The notes beneath the pieces were generated by a model that was not told where the DNA came from, made no database searches, and was given only the letters and a program-made list of their open reading frames with translations. This document shows, piece by piece, positions 19,279 to 27,513 of a DNA stretch of 64,000 bases (positions are counted from its first letter, which is position 1; each line of letters opens with the position of its first letter). The position numbers and the translations under genes are program-made. Source of the DNA: Paraburkholderia caffeinilytica (GTDB lineage Bacteria; Pseudomonadota; Gammaproteobacteria; Burkholderiales; Burkholderiaceae); the NCBI RefSeq assembly GCF_003368325.1, contig NZ_CP031467.1:3534001-3598000 (forward strand), in the 5' to 3' direction.

Positions 19279-20715
19279 ATGAGAAGAATTCTCTTTTTGG
19301 TCGCCGGAGGCTGTCTCCTGCTCTCGAATCAGGTGGCCCTTGCCCTCGATGGGGCGCAGCAAAACACGTCTGCTCCTGCCGCGCCTCAAATAGCAGCGCC
19401 TCCCGAAGCGATGCTTGACGCGCAAGTGAGTAAGTTGGGCTTTGAGCCCAACAGCGAGGCAGGAAAAGTCGCCAGGAAATGGGTCGTGCAAATAGCGACG
19501 GACCCGGATTGGAGCAAAGTCATGGCGCCACCAAGTGGTCAACCAGGCGACTCCTCCCGCAACGGCATAACGAACAGGTTCGGCGCGAATCTGTCGCCTC
19601 ACGAGCGTGAAACGCTACTGCGATTGTTTCTAGGCGTCGTCTCTGGATTAAAACCGGAGCAGTGCGAGCGGATGTTCGGAGGAGAGGGGCCGCCGGTTGG
19701 TTCCAACCCCCTGTCTGCCAAACAGCTTGGCGAGTTGCTGACACTGCTGAATTCCGCGGTAAAAAAGGGCGCGCACGGCGATGCGCCCAGGGAGTCCTAC
19801 TCGATTGCCCAGGCGCTCGATGCAGACAGTACTGCAGAGATGCGGACTGAGGCGGAGCTGCGCAAGAGTCGGGACATTACTGCGAGCGAAATGCAAGACA
19901 TACCCGCAATTTTGAAGGGCAAGCATGCGTGCATCGCAGCATCTGCAATGTTTCGGTCATTGCTGGCGTTGCCCGAACCCGTCAGGACTGTAGCAACCTG
20001 GGATTTCCTGTCGTCTCCATGGCATGGGACTGCGAGCCAGCATGTCCTGCAGACGGCGGAACACTACGCTAACAGTGAGTTCGGGCTGGACAAGTTGCCC
20101 ACGCAGCTTGCTAGCCGTTTGCCGGCCGCCGGCTCGCGGCCGTTGAGCTTTCGGAGCGCGGTGGTGGAGGGCGAATGGGAGAACCCGTCGCATCCGCAGT
20201 TCGACGGGAGGTATCGCAAGACATACTGGAACCTTCGCAACTCCGGGGCGGTTGCGACTTTCTTAAGCCGGGCGGATGCTGACAAAGAGATTGTCTGGGG
20301 GCATTTCCAAACAGAGTTCGGTTTCGCCGGACTGAGGGGCCAGGAGGTCGGGACTGGGATTCGGATTTTGCCGCCACAGGTGTTTCCGGCCTCGCAATTT
20401 TCAATGGCAAACGAAAGCAACTTTGTTCCTCAGCCCAACAGCAGCTTCCGCATACCGGCAACTCAGCCATCAACTGAGGATGTACGCGATTACCAATGCG
20501 AAACCTATGGAAAATATCCCGCGTCGAGAGTCTTTCGGGATTTGACGGGCGATGCGGTGGATGTCAGTTGCCAGGCGGTATCTAGTACGGGCGCTAGCAA
20601 GTATCAGATTCGAGAAGCCTACCTGTACGATTACAGCATCTCGGTCAGGCTATTTGAAATCGATAAGGACGGACTGACCTTCTCGCGCATTCGCAACGTG
20701 ACCGTGACTCAATAG
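19279..20715 (+). CDS. Large exported protein of unknown function
   Basis: From the ATG at 19279 the protein is 478 aa and begins with a signal peptide (MRRILFLVAGGCLLLSNQVALA). The mature protein has no domain that I recognise. It holds several cysteines, an alpha-rich first half and a C-terminal half rich in short beta-like segments (ASKYQIREAYLYDYSISVRL). An in-frame ATG at 19234 would place 15 polar residues before the leader, so it is less likely. It follows the two lipoprotein genes on the same strand, 135 bp on, and may belong to the same envelope-linked group. No function is assigned. Confidence 0.7.
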   Translation: MRRILFLVAGGCLLLSNQVALALDGAQQNTSAPAAPQIAAPPEAMLDAQVSKLGFEPNSEAGKVARKWVVQIATDPDWSKVMAPPSGQPGDSSRNGITNRFGANLSPHERETLLRLFLGVVSGLKPEQCERMFGGEGPPVGSNPLSAKQLGELLTLLNSAVKKGAHGDAPRESYSIAQALDADSTAEMRTEAELRKSRDITASEMQDIPAILKGKHACIAASAMFRSLLALPEPVRTVATWDFLSSPWHGTASQHVLQTAEHYANSEFGLDKLPTQLASRLPAAGSRPLSFRSAVVEGEWENPSHPQFDGRYRKTYWNLRNSGAVATFLSRADADKEIVWGHFQTEFGFAGLRGQEVGTGIRILPPQVFPASQFSMANESNFVPQPNSSFRIPATQPSTEDVRDYQCETYGKYPASRVFRDLTGDAVDVSCQAVSSTGASKYQIREAYLYDYSISVRLFEIDKDGLTFSRIRNVTVTQ

Positions 20716-20753
20716 TTGAGCGCGTTAGGCGCGGAAAGCCGCTGTTCTTTGCA

Positions 20754-20879
20754 GTGAAGAAAGTGATTGCGAAGAAGGCCGTGGGCGTGAAGACGCCAGC
20801 AAAAAAAGCGCCGCACCAGAGCAGAGCCGTGCCCGCTCCGGTGGCCACAGTCGAGCCTGGCACTGAGTTGACGACCTGA
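20754..20879 (+). pseudogene. Lys/Ala-rich remnant or micro-ORF
   Basis: A GTG-started 41-codon frame encodes VKKVIAKKAVGVKTPAKKAP followed by a Pro/Val-rich tail. This is the composition of histone-H1-like tails of Burkholderia. There is no ribosome site. It resembles the short Lys/Ala-rich gene at 23409, so both may be remnants of the same family. This is a low-certainty call. Confidence 0.3.
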
Positions 20880-20949
20880 ACGCAGTGGTCAGGTGCCCGG
20901 CGTACCAGCGTTCTTCTGGTTCCACCGGGCACCCCAAACCGACGACGTC

Positions 20950-21198
20950 TTACTGCGCCTGCACTACCTGACGTTGCGCGGCCTGCTGTTGAGCTTGCTG
21001 TTGTGCATGCTGCTTCGCAAGGTGCCGGCCGACCATGCAGCCGCCGACCGCACCCACTACAGCGTGGTGCCCCGCGTAATGCCCGGCGACCCCGCCGACC
21101 ACCGCGCCCTTGAGGCAGCCTGCGGCGTTTGCCGTGCCTGCCGTTGCAAAGGCCAGCGTCGTTGCAATCAGGGCGATTCTTATCGGGCTAGCTTTCAT
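20950..21198 (-). CDS. Small exported glycine-zipper protein
   Basis: This 82-aa protein has a signal peptide (MKASPIRIALIATTLAFATAGTANA, cleavage after ANA) and a Gly-rich membrane-type segment, GAVVGGVAGHYAGHHAVVGAVGG, typical of glycine-zipper proteins that insert into or span the envelope. The C-terminus is Gln/Ala-rich (HAQQQAQQQAAQRQ). Such proteins occur widely in Burkholderia and are thought to act in envelope stability. It is followed upstream on the same strand by another small exported protein gene at 21252-21560, about 53 bp apart, likely one transcript. Confidence 0.75.
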   Translation of the reverse strand: MKASPIRIALIATTLAFATAGTANAAGCLKGAVVGGVAGHYAGHHAVVGAVGGCMVGRHLAKQHAQQQAQQQAAQRQVVQAQ

Positions 21199-21251
21199 TC
21201 GAAGATACTCAGAGGTTGGATTGACCGGATGTGGCGCCTTCCGTCGTCATT

Positions 21252-21560
21252 TCAATACCCGCGCCAATCACGACGCTCGCGCCACTCGTGCTCGCGCCAT
21301 TCCTGGCGGCGCCATTCACGTTCACGCCACTCGCGACGTTCGCGCCATTCGCGGGCTCGCCAGTCGTCGTCGCCGTACGCGACGGCGACAGGCGCTGGAG
21401 CATACACGACGGGAGGCGGCGGTGCGTACACTGGTTCGGCCGGCGCATACACGGCGCCGGGGATGCCCAATCCGATGGCGACGTCGACGTGCGCCGATGC
21501 TGCCGTTGATACCGCCAGTACTGCCAGACCGAGTGCTGCGCCAAGAATCTTCTTGTTCAT
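21252..21560 (-). CDS. Small exported Trp/Arg/Glu-repeat protein
   Basis: A 102-aa protein with a signal peptide (MNKKILGAALGLAVLAVSTAASA), a Pro/Tyr/Ala/Val-rich centre (PAEPVYAPPPPVVYAP) and a C-terminal third built from repeated units such as REWRER and REWRRQEWRE. The repeat region is also repetitive at DNA level (21270-21365), with units near 12-15 bp. A GGAG ribosome site lies about 9 bases before the ATG at 21560, which selects it over the longer frame. Proline-rich exported proteins with WR-rich ends are common unknowns in Burkholderia. It is co-directional with the glycine-zipper gene. Confidence 0.75.
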   Translation of the reverse strand: MNKKILGAALGLAVLAVSTAASAHVDVAIGLGIPGAVYAPAEPVYAPPPPVVYAPAPVAVAYGDDDWRAREWRERREWREREWRRQEWREHEWRERRDWRGY

Positions 21561-22016
21561 TTTCGCTACTCCTCGCACATTGGGTGCAATGTCAGTGACT
21601 ACGGTTCGGAGTGTAAGGAGCGATGTCGGACACATGTGAAACGGCTGTGCGAGATTCGTAACATGGAGTTACTCCTGAAGGCGTACCGCGTGGACGGTAC
21701 GCCTTCAGGACCTGCCGCAGTGCCATGTGGCAGGTGAACGGGGCAACGCTATCACCCAACTGAACTTGAACACTCATGTAACGTGAACTAGCCTTAACCT
21801 CTAGCCGGAAGCAAGCCTTTGGTTTCGAGCCTCGTCGGAAACGCAAGCCCCCTGCAGCGAACGTTTGACCTATCCGGTCCCGGCTAGCGCGGTAGGGCCG
21901 GGGTAGGAAACAGGTTTGTGTCAGTAGACCTCCCGTGCCGCGCGCCCGGTGGTTCCTTCGAGCTGGGACATTTGCAGGCGACGCCGTCGCCCTGATGCCG
22001 TTATATCGGAGGGAGC
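21561..22016. promoter_or_regulatory. Divergent intergenic region with a long hairpin
   Basis: No gene. It separates the Trp-rich protein (minus) from the phosphoesterase (plus). It contains the perfect hairpin at 21674-21709. The last bases give a good ribosome site (ggaggga) for the gene at 22017. Confidence 0.5.
21674..21709. repeat. Perfect 14-bp inverted repeat
   Basis: CCTGAAGGCGTACC and GGTACGCCTTCAGG enclose an 8-base loop. There is no T-run on either side, so a simple intrinsic terminator is unlikely. It could be an operator or an RNA leader structure. Confidence 0.7.
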
Positions 22017-23378
22017 ATGTCCGTTGACAACATCAAGACCATCATCATAGTCATGATGGAGAACAGGTCTTTCGACCACGTTCTTGGCTACCTGAGCCTC
22101 GACGGGAAGGACGTCAACGGCCTCTCGGCCGACCCCACCTGGCAGCAGAATTTCACGAACCTCTACGGCGGCGATACGTACGCCATCCATGCGCTTTCGC
22201 CGTCGACCCAACTTATTCCCGACCCGCCGCATGACCGCACGCCGATTTCGCTGCAAATAAACACGCCGTGCGCGAATGGGGGCTGTCCTGAACTGGGGGG
22301 ATTCGTCGCGAGCTATGCGACACGAAACCCGGCGCCAGCGGACCTGTCGATGGTGATGGGCTACTACACGGCCGGTGCTTTGCCTGTTTACGATTTCTTC
22401 GCCAAAAATTTCACCGTCTGCGATAGCTGGTTTGCGCCGCTTCCGACGGGAACCCAGGCAAACCGCTTGATGGCCATGGCGGGAGAGAGCGCGATTAGCG
22501 ACAACGTTTCTGGTTTTCTTCCCGAGCAGCCCCTGGTATACGACTGGCTGACCGCGCACGGCGCAAGTTGGTGTGTCTACCAGTCGGGAGACTTTTTCCC
22601 GTTCTTCAGCTTGATGCCAAAGTGGTTGCCGGAGATAGTCACTTCGCTTGCCTTGCCGCTGGATGGCAACGGAGGGAGGTTCAGGCGGTATTCGCGCTTC
22701 AAGGCGGACTGGACGAACAGTAGCAATTTGCCGCAAGTCATTTTCATCGAGCCGGAATACACGGATGGGCCGCACCGGGTACCGAACGACGACCATTCAC
22801 CTACCGGCGTCGCCCCGGGGCAAGCGTTCCTTGCCGACATTTATCAAACTATTTCCGCGTCGGATCGATGGGACGAGACGCTGATGATTGTCACCTACGA
22901 CGAGCACGGGGGATTCTTCGACCATGTAAGCCCACTCAACATTTCGACTGACGTTGCCGGTTATCAGTTTCAAACTACCGGGCTGCGTGTACCCGCATTC
23001 CTGGTCTCGCCCTATGTCGCGCCGGGGGGCGTCTTCTCCGGCGACCTGGACCATACGTCGATACTTCAGCTTCTCGCGGATAAGTTCAACGCGGGTAGCA
23101 CGTACTCTGCTCCGGTCAGCGCCCGCACACAACTTTCGAAGCTCAGCTCCGCTCTTTCCGAAACGAGAACGCCGGGCTCTGCACCGAAGCTGAATGTGCC
23201 CATACCGGGCAACTTGCCCGCATCGGCTCCCGTCTCGCCACCGACCGGCCTCTCGGCGTGCGCGCAAGCCTTTCGTAGCGTCGCGCTCAAGGTTCAACAG
23301 GATCATCCGGAGTTGCTGTCTTCGCCGAGCTGGGGCGACCTTGCGAGTTTTGTTGCGACGTATAAGGGTGGGGCGTGA
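22017..23378 (+). CDS. Phospholipase C / acid phosphatase-type phosphoesterase
   Basis: A 453-aa member of the phosphoesterase family that includes bacterial phospholipase C and AcpA. Visible motifs are MMENRSFDH near the N-terminus, IEPEYTDG with NDDHSP, TYDEHGGFFDHV, GLRVPAFLVSPY and DHTSILQLL, which carry the metal-binding and catalytic residues of the family. It should cleave phosphate esters or phospholipid head groups. Typical relatives are exported by the Tat system and begin with a twin-arginine leader. Here the catalytic domain starts within ten residues of the ATG and no leader is visible. The strong ribosome site (ggaggga) supports this start. It stands alone between two accessory stretches. 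Confidence 0.88.
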   Translation: MSVDNIKTIIIVMMENRSFDHVLGYLSLDGKDVNGLSADPTWQQNFTNLYGGDTYAIHALSPSTQLIPDPPHDRTPISLQINTPCANGGCPELGGFVASYATRNPAPADLSMVMGYYTAGALPVYDFFAKNFTVCDSWFAPLPTGTQANRLMAMAGESAISDNVSGFLPEQPLVYDWLTAHGASWCVYQSGDFFPFFSLMPKWLPEIVTSLALPLDGNGGRFRRYSRFKADWTNSSNLPQVIFIEPEYTDGPHRVPNDDHSPTGVAPGQAFLADIYQTISASDRWDETLMIVTYDEHGGFFDHVSPLNISTDVAGYQFQTTGLRVPAFLVSPYVAPGGVFSGDLDHTSILQLLADKFNAGSTYSAPVSARTQLSKLSSALSETRTPGSAPKLNVPIPGNLPASAPVSPPTGLSACAQAFRSVALKVQQDHPELLSSPSWGDLASFVATYKGGA

Positions 23379-23408
23379 ATTGGCGCGAAGTTTATTCGCG
23401 TCATCGTC

Positions 23409-23622
23409 GTGAAGAAATCTGATGCCAGGGCGAAGGCCGCTGGCAAAAACAGCGTTGTTGCCAAAAAAGGCTGCAGCGAAGAAAGCCGTCGAAAAGATTC
23501 GCGGCAGGCTCGAAGCGTTGTTAGACACGCAGCGCGCGAATCGGGCAAAAGCCGGGCAAAAACCGGGCGTCCCTGCAGAGCAGGTCATCGCGGACATCAT
23601 GGCAATGCCCGAGCAAGGTTAG
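23409..23622 (+). pseudogene. Short Lys/Ala-rich gene with a likely one-base insertion
   Basis: Two frames together read as one protein: a GTG start at 23409 gives KKSDARAKAAGKNSVVAKK, and after the A6 run near 23462 the other frame continues KKAAAKKAVEKIRGRLEALL and ends AEQVIADIMAMPEQG. Removing one A from the run joins them. An ATG at 23422 in the second frame gives an intact 66-aa ORF, so the gene may still be made from there. It lacks a ribosome site. It starts 30 bp after the phosphoesterase stop. It could be a frameshifted gene, a sequencing slip or a true small gene. Confidence 0.4.
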
Positions 23623-23937
23623 TTCAGAGATCTCAAAACTAACTGTTTAATGTCCCATATTTTTCCGGCTTGAACGGGCATGCAGTATCGGCCTGCGTGA
23701 ACCGGACTACCTGTCGTTGCCCCCGTCCGATGCGCGCGGGATGTGACCTGTAGCGTGCCCTCCCATCGCCCCTGATTGCCGCTTCGCCAGACGTGGGTCG
23801 GACGCGCTTCGCGTAAACCATTTCAGCCACCCGGCGCCCATGGACGAGCGCGACGTCGAGCAGACTGGCGCGCGGCGCGAGCCAAGGCGCTCAACTCAAC
23901 ATTCGCAATTTTTGCCCTGACCCAGTAGAGGAAAATC
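23623..23937. promoter_or_regulatory. Intergenic region before the amino-acid ABC operon
   Basis: No coding region seen. It should contain the promoter of the ABC importer operon. A GAGG ribosome site at 23928-23931 precedes the ATG at 23938. Confidence 0.4.
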
Positions 23938-24756
23938 ATGATGGTTAATCGACGCATTGCAGCTCGCCTCTTGCTTGCCATGGTTGCCGCTGCCGCCGCA
24001 CATGTGACAGCCCATGCCCAGACCGTAGCGGCAACGCTGACGCCCGGACAACTGAAGATTGGCATGGAGATCAGCTATCCGCCGTTCGAATCGTATGCCG
24101 GAAACGAAATTGTCGGCGTGGATCCGGAGCTGGCCCGGGCGCTCGCAAAGCAGATCGGATCGAGCGCTAGCCTCGTCGATACGCGGTTTTCCGGGCTGAT
24201 TCTGGGCCTGAACGCGAGGCACTACGACGCGGTCATCTCAGGCATGTACGTGACTCCCGAACGGGTCGCACAGGCGCGTGCGATCCCATATGCGCAGACC
24301 GGCGCGGCAATTCTGGCCGCGGCGTCCGGAACCGTGCAGCCCAGGACGATGACCGACCTCTGCGGCTTGCGCGTGGCAGTCGAGCAGGGCGCATCGTGGG
24401 CTCCGACGTTGCGCAAAGTCTCGGACGGATATTGCAAGGCGAAAGGCAAAGCGGAGATCGGCATCCAGGAGTTCCCGTCCGCTCCCGAAGCCCTCCAGGC
24501 GCTGCTGTCGAACAACGTGCAGGCACAGATGGAGATTGCCGTCGCCGCTCATATGCTGGCCGGCAAGTCGTCCGGGCGCGTCGTCGTTACGTCGACCGAA
24601 CTGATTGAGCCGCAAACGCTCGGCATTTACGTCAGAAAGGACGACCCCACGCTCTATGACGCGCTGAACAAAGCACTGGATCAGCTTAAGCAGAATGGCG
24701 AGTACGGACGGATTCTCAAGAAGTACAACCTCCTGCCGCCCGCCAGATCGTCCTGA
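23938..24756 (+). CDS. Polar amino-acid-type ABC substrate-binding protein
   Basis: A 272-aa periplasmic binding protein (SBP family 3) with a signal peptide (to about residue 27, AHAQ). It has the family start LKIGMEISYPPFESY, the segment VGVDPELARALAKQIG, the hinge region RFSGLILGLNARHYDAVISGMYVTPERV and the late YVRKDDPTLYDALNKAL. It should bind an amino acid or a similar small solute and deliver it to the fused permease-ATPase encoded 44 bp downstream. The ligand cannot be read from sequence. The nearby class II aldolase and LysR genes may belong to the same uptake-and-use unit. Confidence 0.9.
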   Translation: MMVNRRIAARLLLAMVAAAAAHVTAHAQTVAATLTPGQLKIGMEISYPPFESYAGNEIVGVDPELARALAKQIGSSASLVDTRFSGLILGLNARHYDAVISGMYVTPERVAQARAIPYAQTGAAILAAASGTVQPRTMTDLCGLRVAVEQGASWAPTLRKVSDGYCKAKGKAEIGIQEFPSAPEALQALLSNNVQAQMEIAVAAHMLAGKSSGRVVVTSTELIEPQTLGIYVRKDDPTLYDALNKALDQLKQNGEYGRILKKYNLLPPARSS

Positions 24757-24800
24757 TTTCAGCCACGCCATCGTGCGTCTTAACGTGACGTGAGACCCTC

Positions 24801-26357
24801 ATGCACTTCGATTTTGCGTACTTTTTATCGTTGTTCTCGCTGCCTGCCTTCTGGCAGGCCAGCCTGACGGTCGTCGAACTCAGCGCGCTGTCGTGGACCG
24901 TAGGCATGGTGCTCGGCTTTCCGCTGGCGCTGGCCAAACTGTCCGGCAAGCGGTGGCTGACCATGCCGGCGAACCTGTATATCTGGTTTTTCCGCAGCGT
25001 ACCGCTGCTGGTCGTGATTGTCTTCGTCTTCAACCTGCCGCAGATCTTTCCGGCCACCGGGGCGGTTCTTTCGAATCCGTTCGTCGCCGGTCTCATCTCG
25101 CTCGTCGCGACCGAAGCTGCATACATGGCGGAAATTCATCGGGGCGGCCTGTTGTCGGTGGCACGCGGCCAACACGAGGCAGCCGTCGCGCTGGGGATCC
25201 GGGCGATCGGCTTGCAACGGCTCGTGATCGTTCCGCAAGCCTTCCGTATTGCATTGCCGACACTCGTCAACGAGTTCATCACTTGCGTCAAACTGACTTC
25301 ACTGGTGTCGGTCATTTCGCTGACGGAATTACTGCTGGTCGGTCAGCGGCTCTACGCGCAAAACTTTCTGGTGCTGGAAACGCTGCTCGCGATCGCGATC
25401 TACTACGTCATGATCGTGACGGTCTTCGGCTGGATGCTGCAGCGCGCCGAGCGATGGCTCGATCTGACGCGTCGTCGCGCAGGTACGATTCCGGAAGTCG
25501 AGCTTGCGTCGCTGCGTCATGACCTCGCTTCGACTCAGCCGGCTCCGGCGAAATCGCTCGGCACGAATGCAGGAAACGCGCTGCGGCTGAAGAACATCCA
25601 TAAGCGTTACGGCAACCACGAGGTGCTGAAAGGCATCGATCTCGATGTCGGCGTGGGCGAGGTGGTGTCGATCATCGGACCGTCCGGATCGGGAAAGACG
25701 TCGCTGATACGCACGATCAATGCGCTCGAGGCGATCGACAACGGTGAAATCGGTTTGTTCGGCGAGTCGTATATCGAGGCCGGTGAGCGATCAGACGGCG
25801 CCCGCGTGCGAATCGGCAGAAACCGTATCGGGATGGTGTTTCAGAGTTTCAATCTGTTCCCGCACCGCACGATTCTCGACAACATCATGATGGCGCCTCG
25901 CTACCATCGTCGCGGGCCGAAAGGGGATCTCATCCGCCGGGCGATGGCGCTGCTGGACAAGGTCGGGATGCTGGCCCATGCGCACAAGTATCCGCACCAG
26001 CTCTCCGGCGGTCAGCAGCAGCGTGTAGCGATTGCGCGGGCGCTCGCCATGGAGCCGGACGTCATGCTGTTCGACGAGCCGACGTCCGCACTCGATCCGG
26101 AACTGGTCGGCGACGTCCTGGCTGTCATTTCGGATCTGGCGAAAGAAGGCATGACGATGGTGATCGTCACGCATGAAATGAACTTCGCGATGTCGATCTC
26201 CGACCGTGTGGTGTTCATGGAAGGCGGTGTCGTTCGATTCGGCGCCTCGCCGGAAACGATACTCGCCAGTCCGGACGCCGAACGTGTGCGGCGCTTCATC
26301 GGCATCGAGTCGCGCGTTGCGGTGAACCAGGAAGGCATGGTGTCCGGAGCCGTGTAG
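24801..26357 (+). CDS. Fused amino-acid ABC transporter permease and ATPase
   Basis: This 518-aa single protein joins two parts usually made separately. Residues 1-225 form a HisM/GlnP-type permease with several membrane segments and the EAA loop (EAAVALGIRAIGLQR, 126-140). After a short linker, residues 260-518 form a GlnQ/HisP-type ATPase with Walker A GPSGSGKT (293-300), Q-loop, signature LSGGQQQR and Walker B VMLFDEPTSALD. The fused product probably homodimerises to give a full importer with the upstream binding protein. No stop or frameshift separates the halves, so the fusion is genuine. Such fusions are known in Burkholderia and relatives but are uncommon elsewhere. Confidence 0.92.
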   Translation: MHFDFAYFLSLFSLPAFWQASLTVVELSALSWTVGMVLGFPLALAKLSGKRWLTMPANLYIWFFRSVPLLVVIVFVFNLPQIFPATGAVLSNPFVAGLISLVATEAAYMAEIHRGGLLSVARGQHEAAVALGIRAIGLQRLVIVPQAFRIALPTLVNEFITCVKLTSLVSVISLTELLLVGQRLYAQNFLVLETLLAIAIYYVMIVTVFGWMLQRAERWLDLTRRRAGTIPEVELASLRHDLASTQPAPAKSLGTNAGNALRLKNIHKRYGNHEVLKGIDLDVGVGEVVSIIGPSGSGKTSLIRTINALEAIDNGEIGLFGESYIEAGERSDGARVRIGRNRIGMVFQSFNLFPHRTILDNIMMAPRYHRRGPKGDLIRRAMALLDKVGMLAHAHKYPHQLSGGQQQRVAIARALAMEPDVMLFDEPTSALDPELVGDVLAVISDLAKEGMTMVIVTHEMNFAMSISDRVVFMEGGVVRFGASPETILASPDAERVRRFIGIESRVAVNQEGMVSGAV

Positions 26358-26380
26358 CGCAAGGCCTGTACGGCCGGATG

Positions 26381-27283
26381 TCAGGCGCCGATCTGACGCC
26401 TGAGTATGTCGCAGAACTTCTGAACCAGCGGTTCCTTCGAGCGTCCCCGCCGCAGGACGAACGTGAACGGCGCCTGGAATCCGAAGGTTGCGGGCGAGAG
26501 CGCCCGCAACCTTCCTTCGTCCACCCAGCGCTGCGCAAAATGTTCGGGCAGAAACCCGATGTAGGCCCCCGACAGGATCAGGATCAACTGTCCCTCCATG
26601 CTGTCCACGGTCGCCTCTGTTGCCCTGAGCCCATGCCGGGCGTGTTCCGCCTGGCTCCAGTAGGCCCGTCCCACCAGACGGTGTTCCGCAACGGCCTGCT
26701 CGGTCATGTGTTTGTTATCGAAGAGCGGATGCCGGTCGCCGCAATAGAGCCAATGTTGCTCGCGATATAGCGGTCGATAGAGCAAGCCGTTCATTCTGAT
26801 CTGAAATGCGCCTATTGCCGCATCCAGCCGGTTACTCAAGACGCTCAACTGCACCTCGTAGGGCGTTTGAAGATGCAGGTTCAGATGAACGGCCGGGTGT
26901 TCACGCGCGAACGTACCGATGGCGGCGTCCAGCGACAGCGCGCGATCGGTTACCAGCGCATCCAGCACCCCGATTTTCAGGCTTCCTCGCAGTTCGCCTT
27001 TCAGTCCGACCGCATAGCGCTCGAACCCTTCGACTTCTCCGAGCAGCCTCTGGGCTTCGAGATGAAATTCGGCGCCCTTCGGCGTGAGGCTGAAGCCTCC
27101 CCGGCCTCGATGACACAGCACGACGCCGACGAGTTCTTCGAGCTGGCTCATGTAAGTGCTGATCGCGGAGGTGGACAGATTCAGTTCCTGCTGCGCGCTG
27201 GCAAAGCCCTGATGACGCACGACGCTGGTAAAGACGCGCAGCAGCCGCATGTCCGGCGTGACTGAAACCACCCATACCTCCAT
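26381..27283 (-). CDS. LysR-family transcriptional regulator
   Basis: A 300-aa LysR protein with an N-terminal winged HTH (about 12-70: RLLRVFTSVVRHQGFASAQQELNLSTSAISTYMSQLEE) and a C-terminal substrate-binding-like domain. Its end is convergent with the ABC operon, and its start is divergent from the class II aldolase at 27514, so it is the likely regulator of one or both. The HTH contains STSAIS rather than the common QPAVS, a less usual recognition helix. A second ATG at 27250 is an alternative start that would give the more typical LysR N-terminus. Confidence 0.88.
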   Translation of the reverse strand: MEVWVVSVTPDMRLLRVFTSVVRHQGFASAQQELNLSTSAISTYMSQLEELVGVVLCHRGRGGFSLTPKGAEFHLEAQRLLGEVEGFERYAVGLKGELRGSLKIGVLDALVTDRALSLDAAIGTFAREHPAVHLNLHLQTPYEVQLSVLSNRLDAAIGAFQIRMNGLLYRPLYREQHWLYCGDRHPLFDNKHMTEQAVAEHRLVGRAYWSQAEHARHGLRATEATVDSMEGQLILILSGAYIGFLPEHFAQRWVDEGRLRALSPATFGFQAPFTFVLRRGRSKEPLVQKFCDILRRQIGA

Positions 27284-27513
27284 CCAGTTGATTGAGTGCT
27301 CTTGTTCTTGCTCTTGGCGCGGCGCGCGTACCGGAAAGCAAGCGACGCCGATTGTTCAGAAATACCTGAACCAAAAATTTGAGGCGAGGAATTTGTCGTG
27401 AATTCCCTGCGCGGCATCATGCATTCTCGAAGGCTGCGTGAATATAGGTGATAGCGCGATGCCGGCAAATTGCCCTGGTGCAGCCGATTCCATCAAGACA
27501 ACGTCAAGCGAAA

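Noticed and set aside
21270..21365. Possible CRISPR-like repeat
   Set aside because: Repeats are 12-15 bp, directly adjoining and in frame with a coding region; there are no spacers.
23409..23622. Programmed +1 frameshift in the Lys/Ala-rich gene
   Set aside because: The A6 run lacks the elements of a known +1 site, and an internal ATG already opens the second frame. A simple indel or alternative start is more likely.
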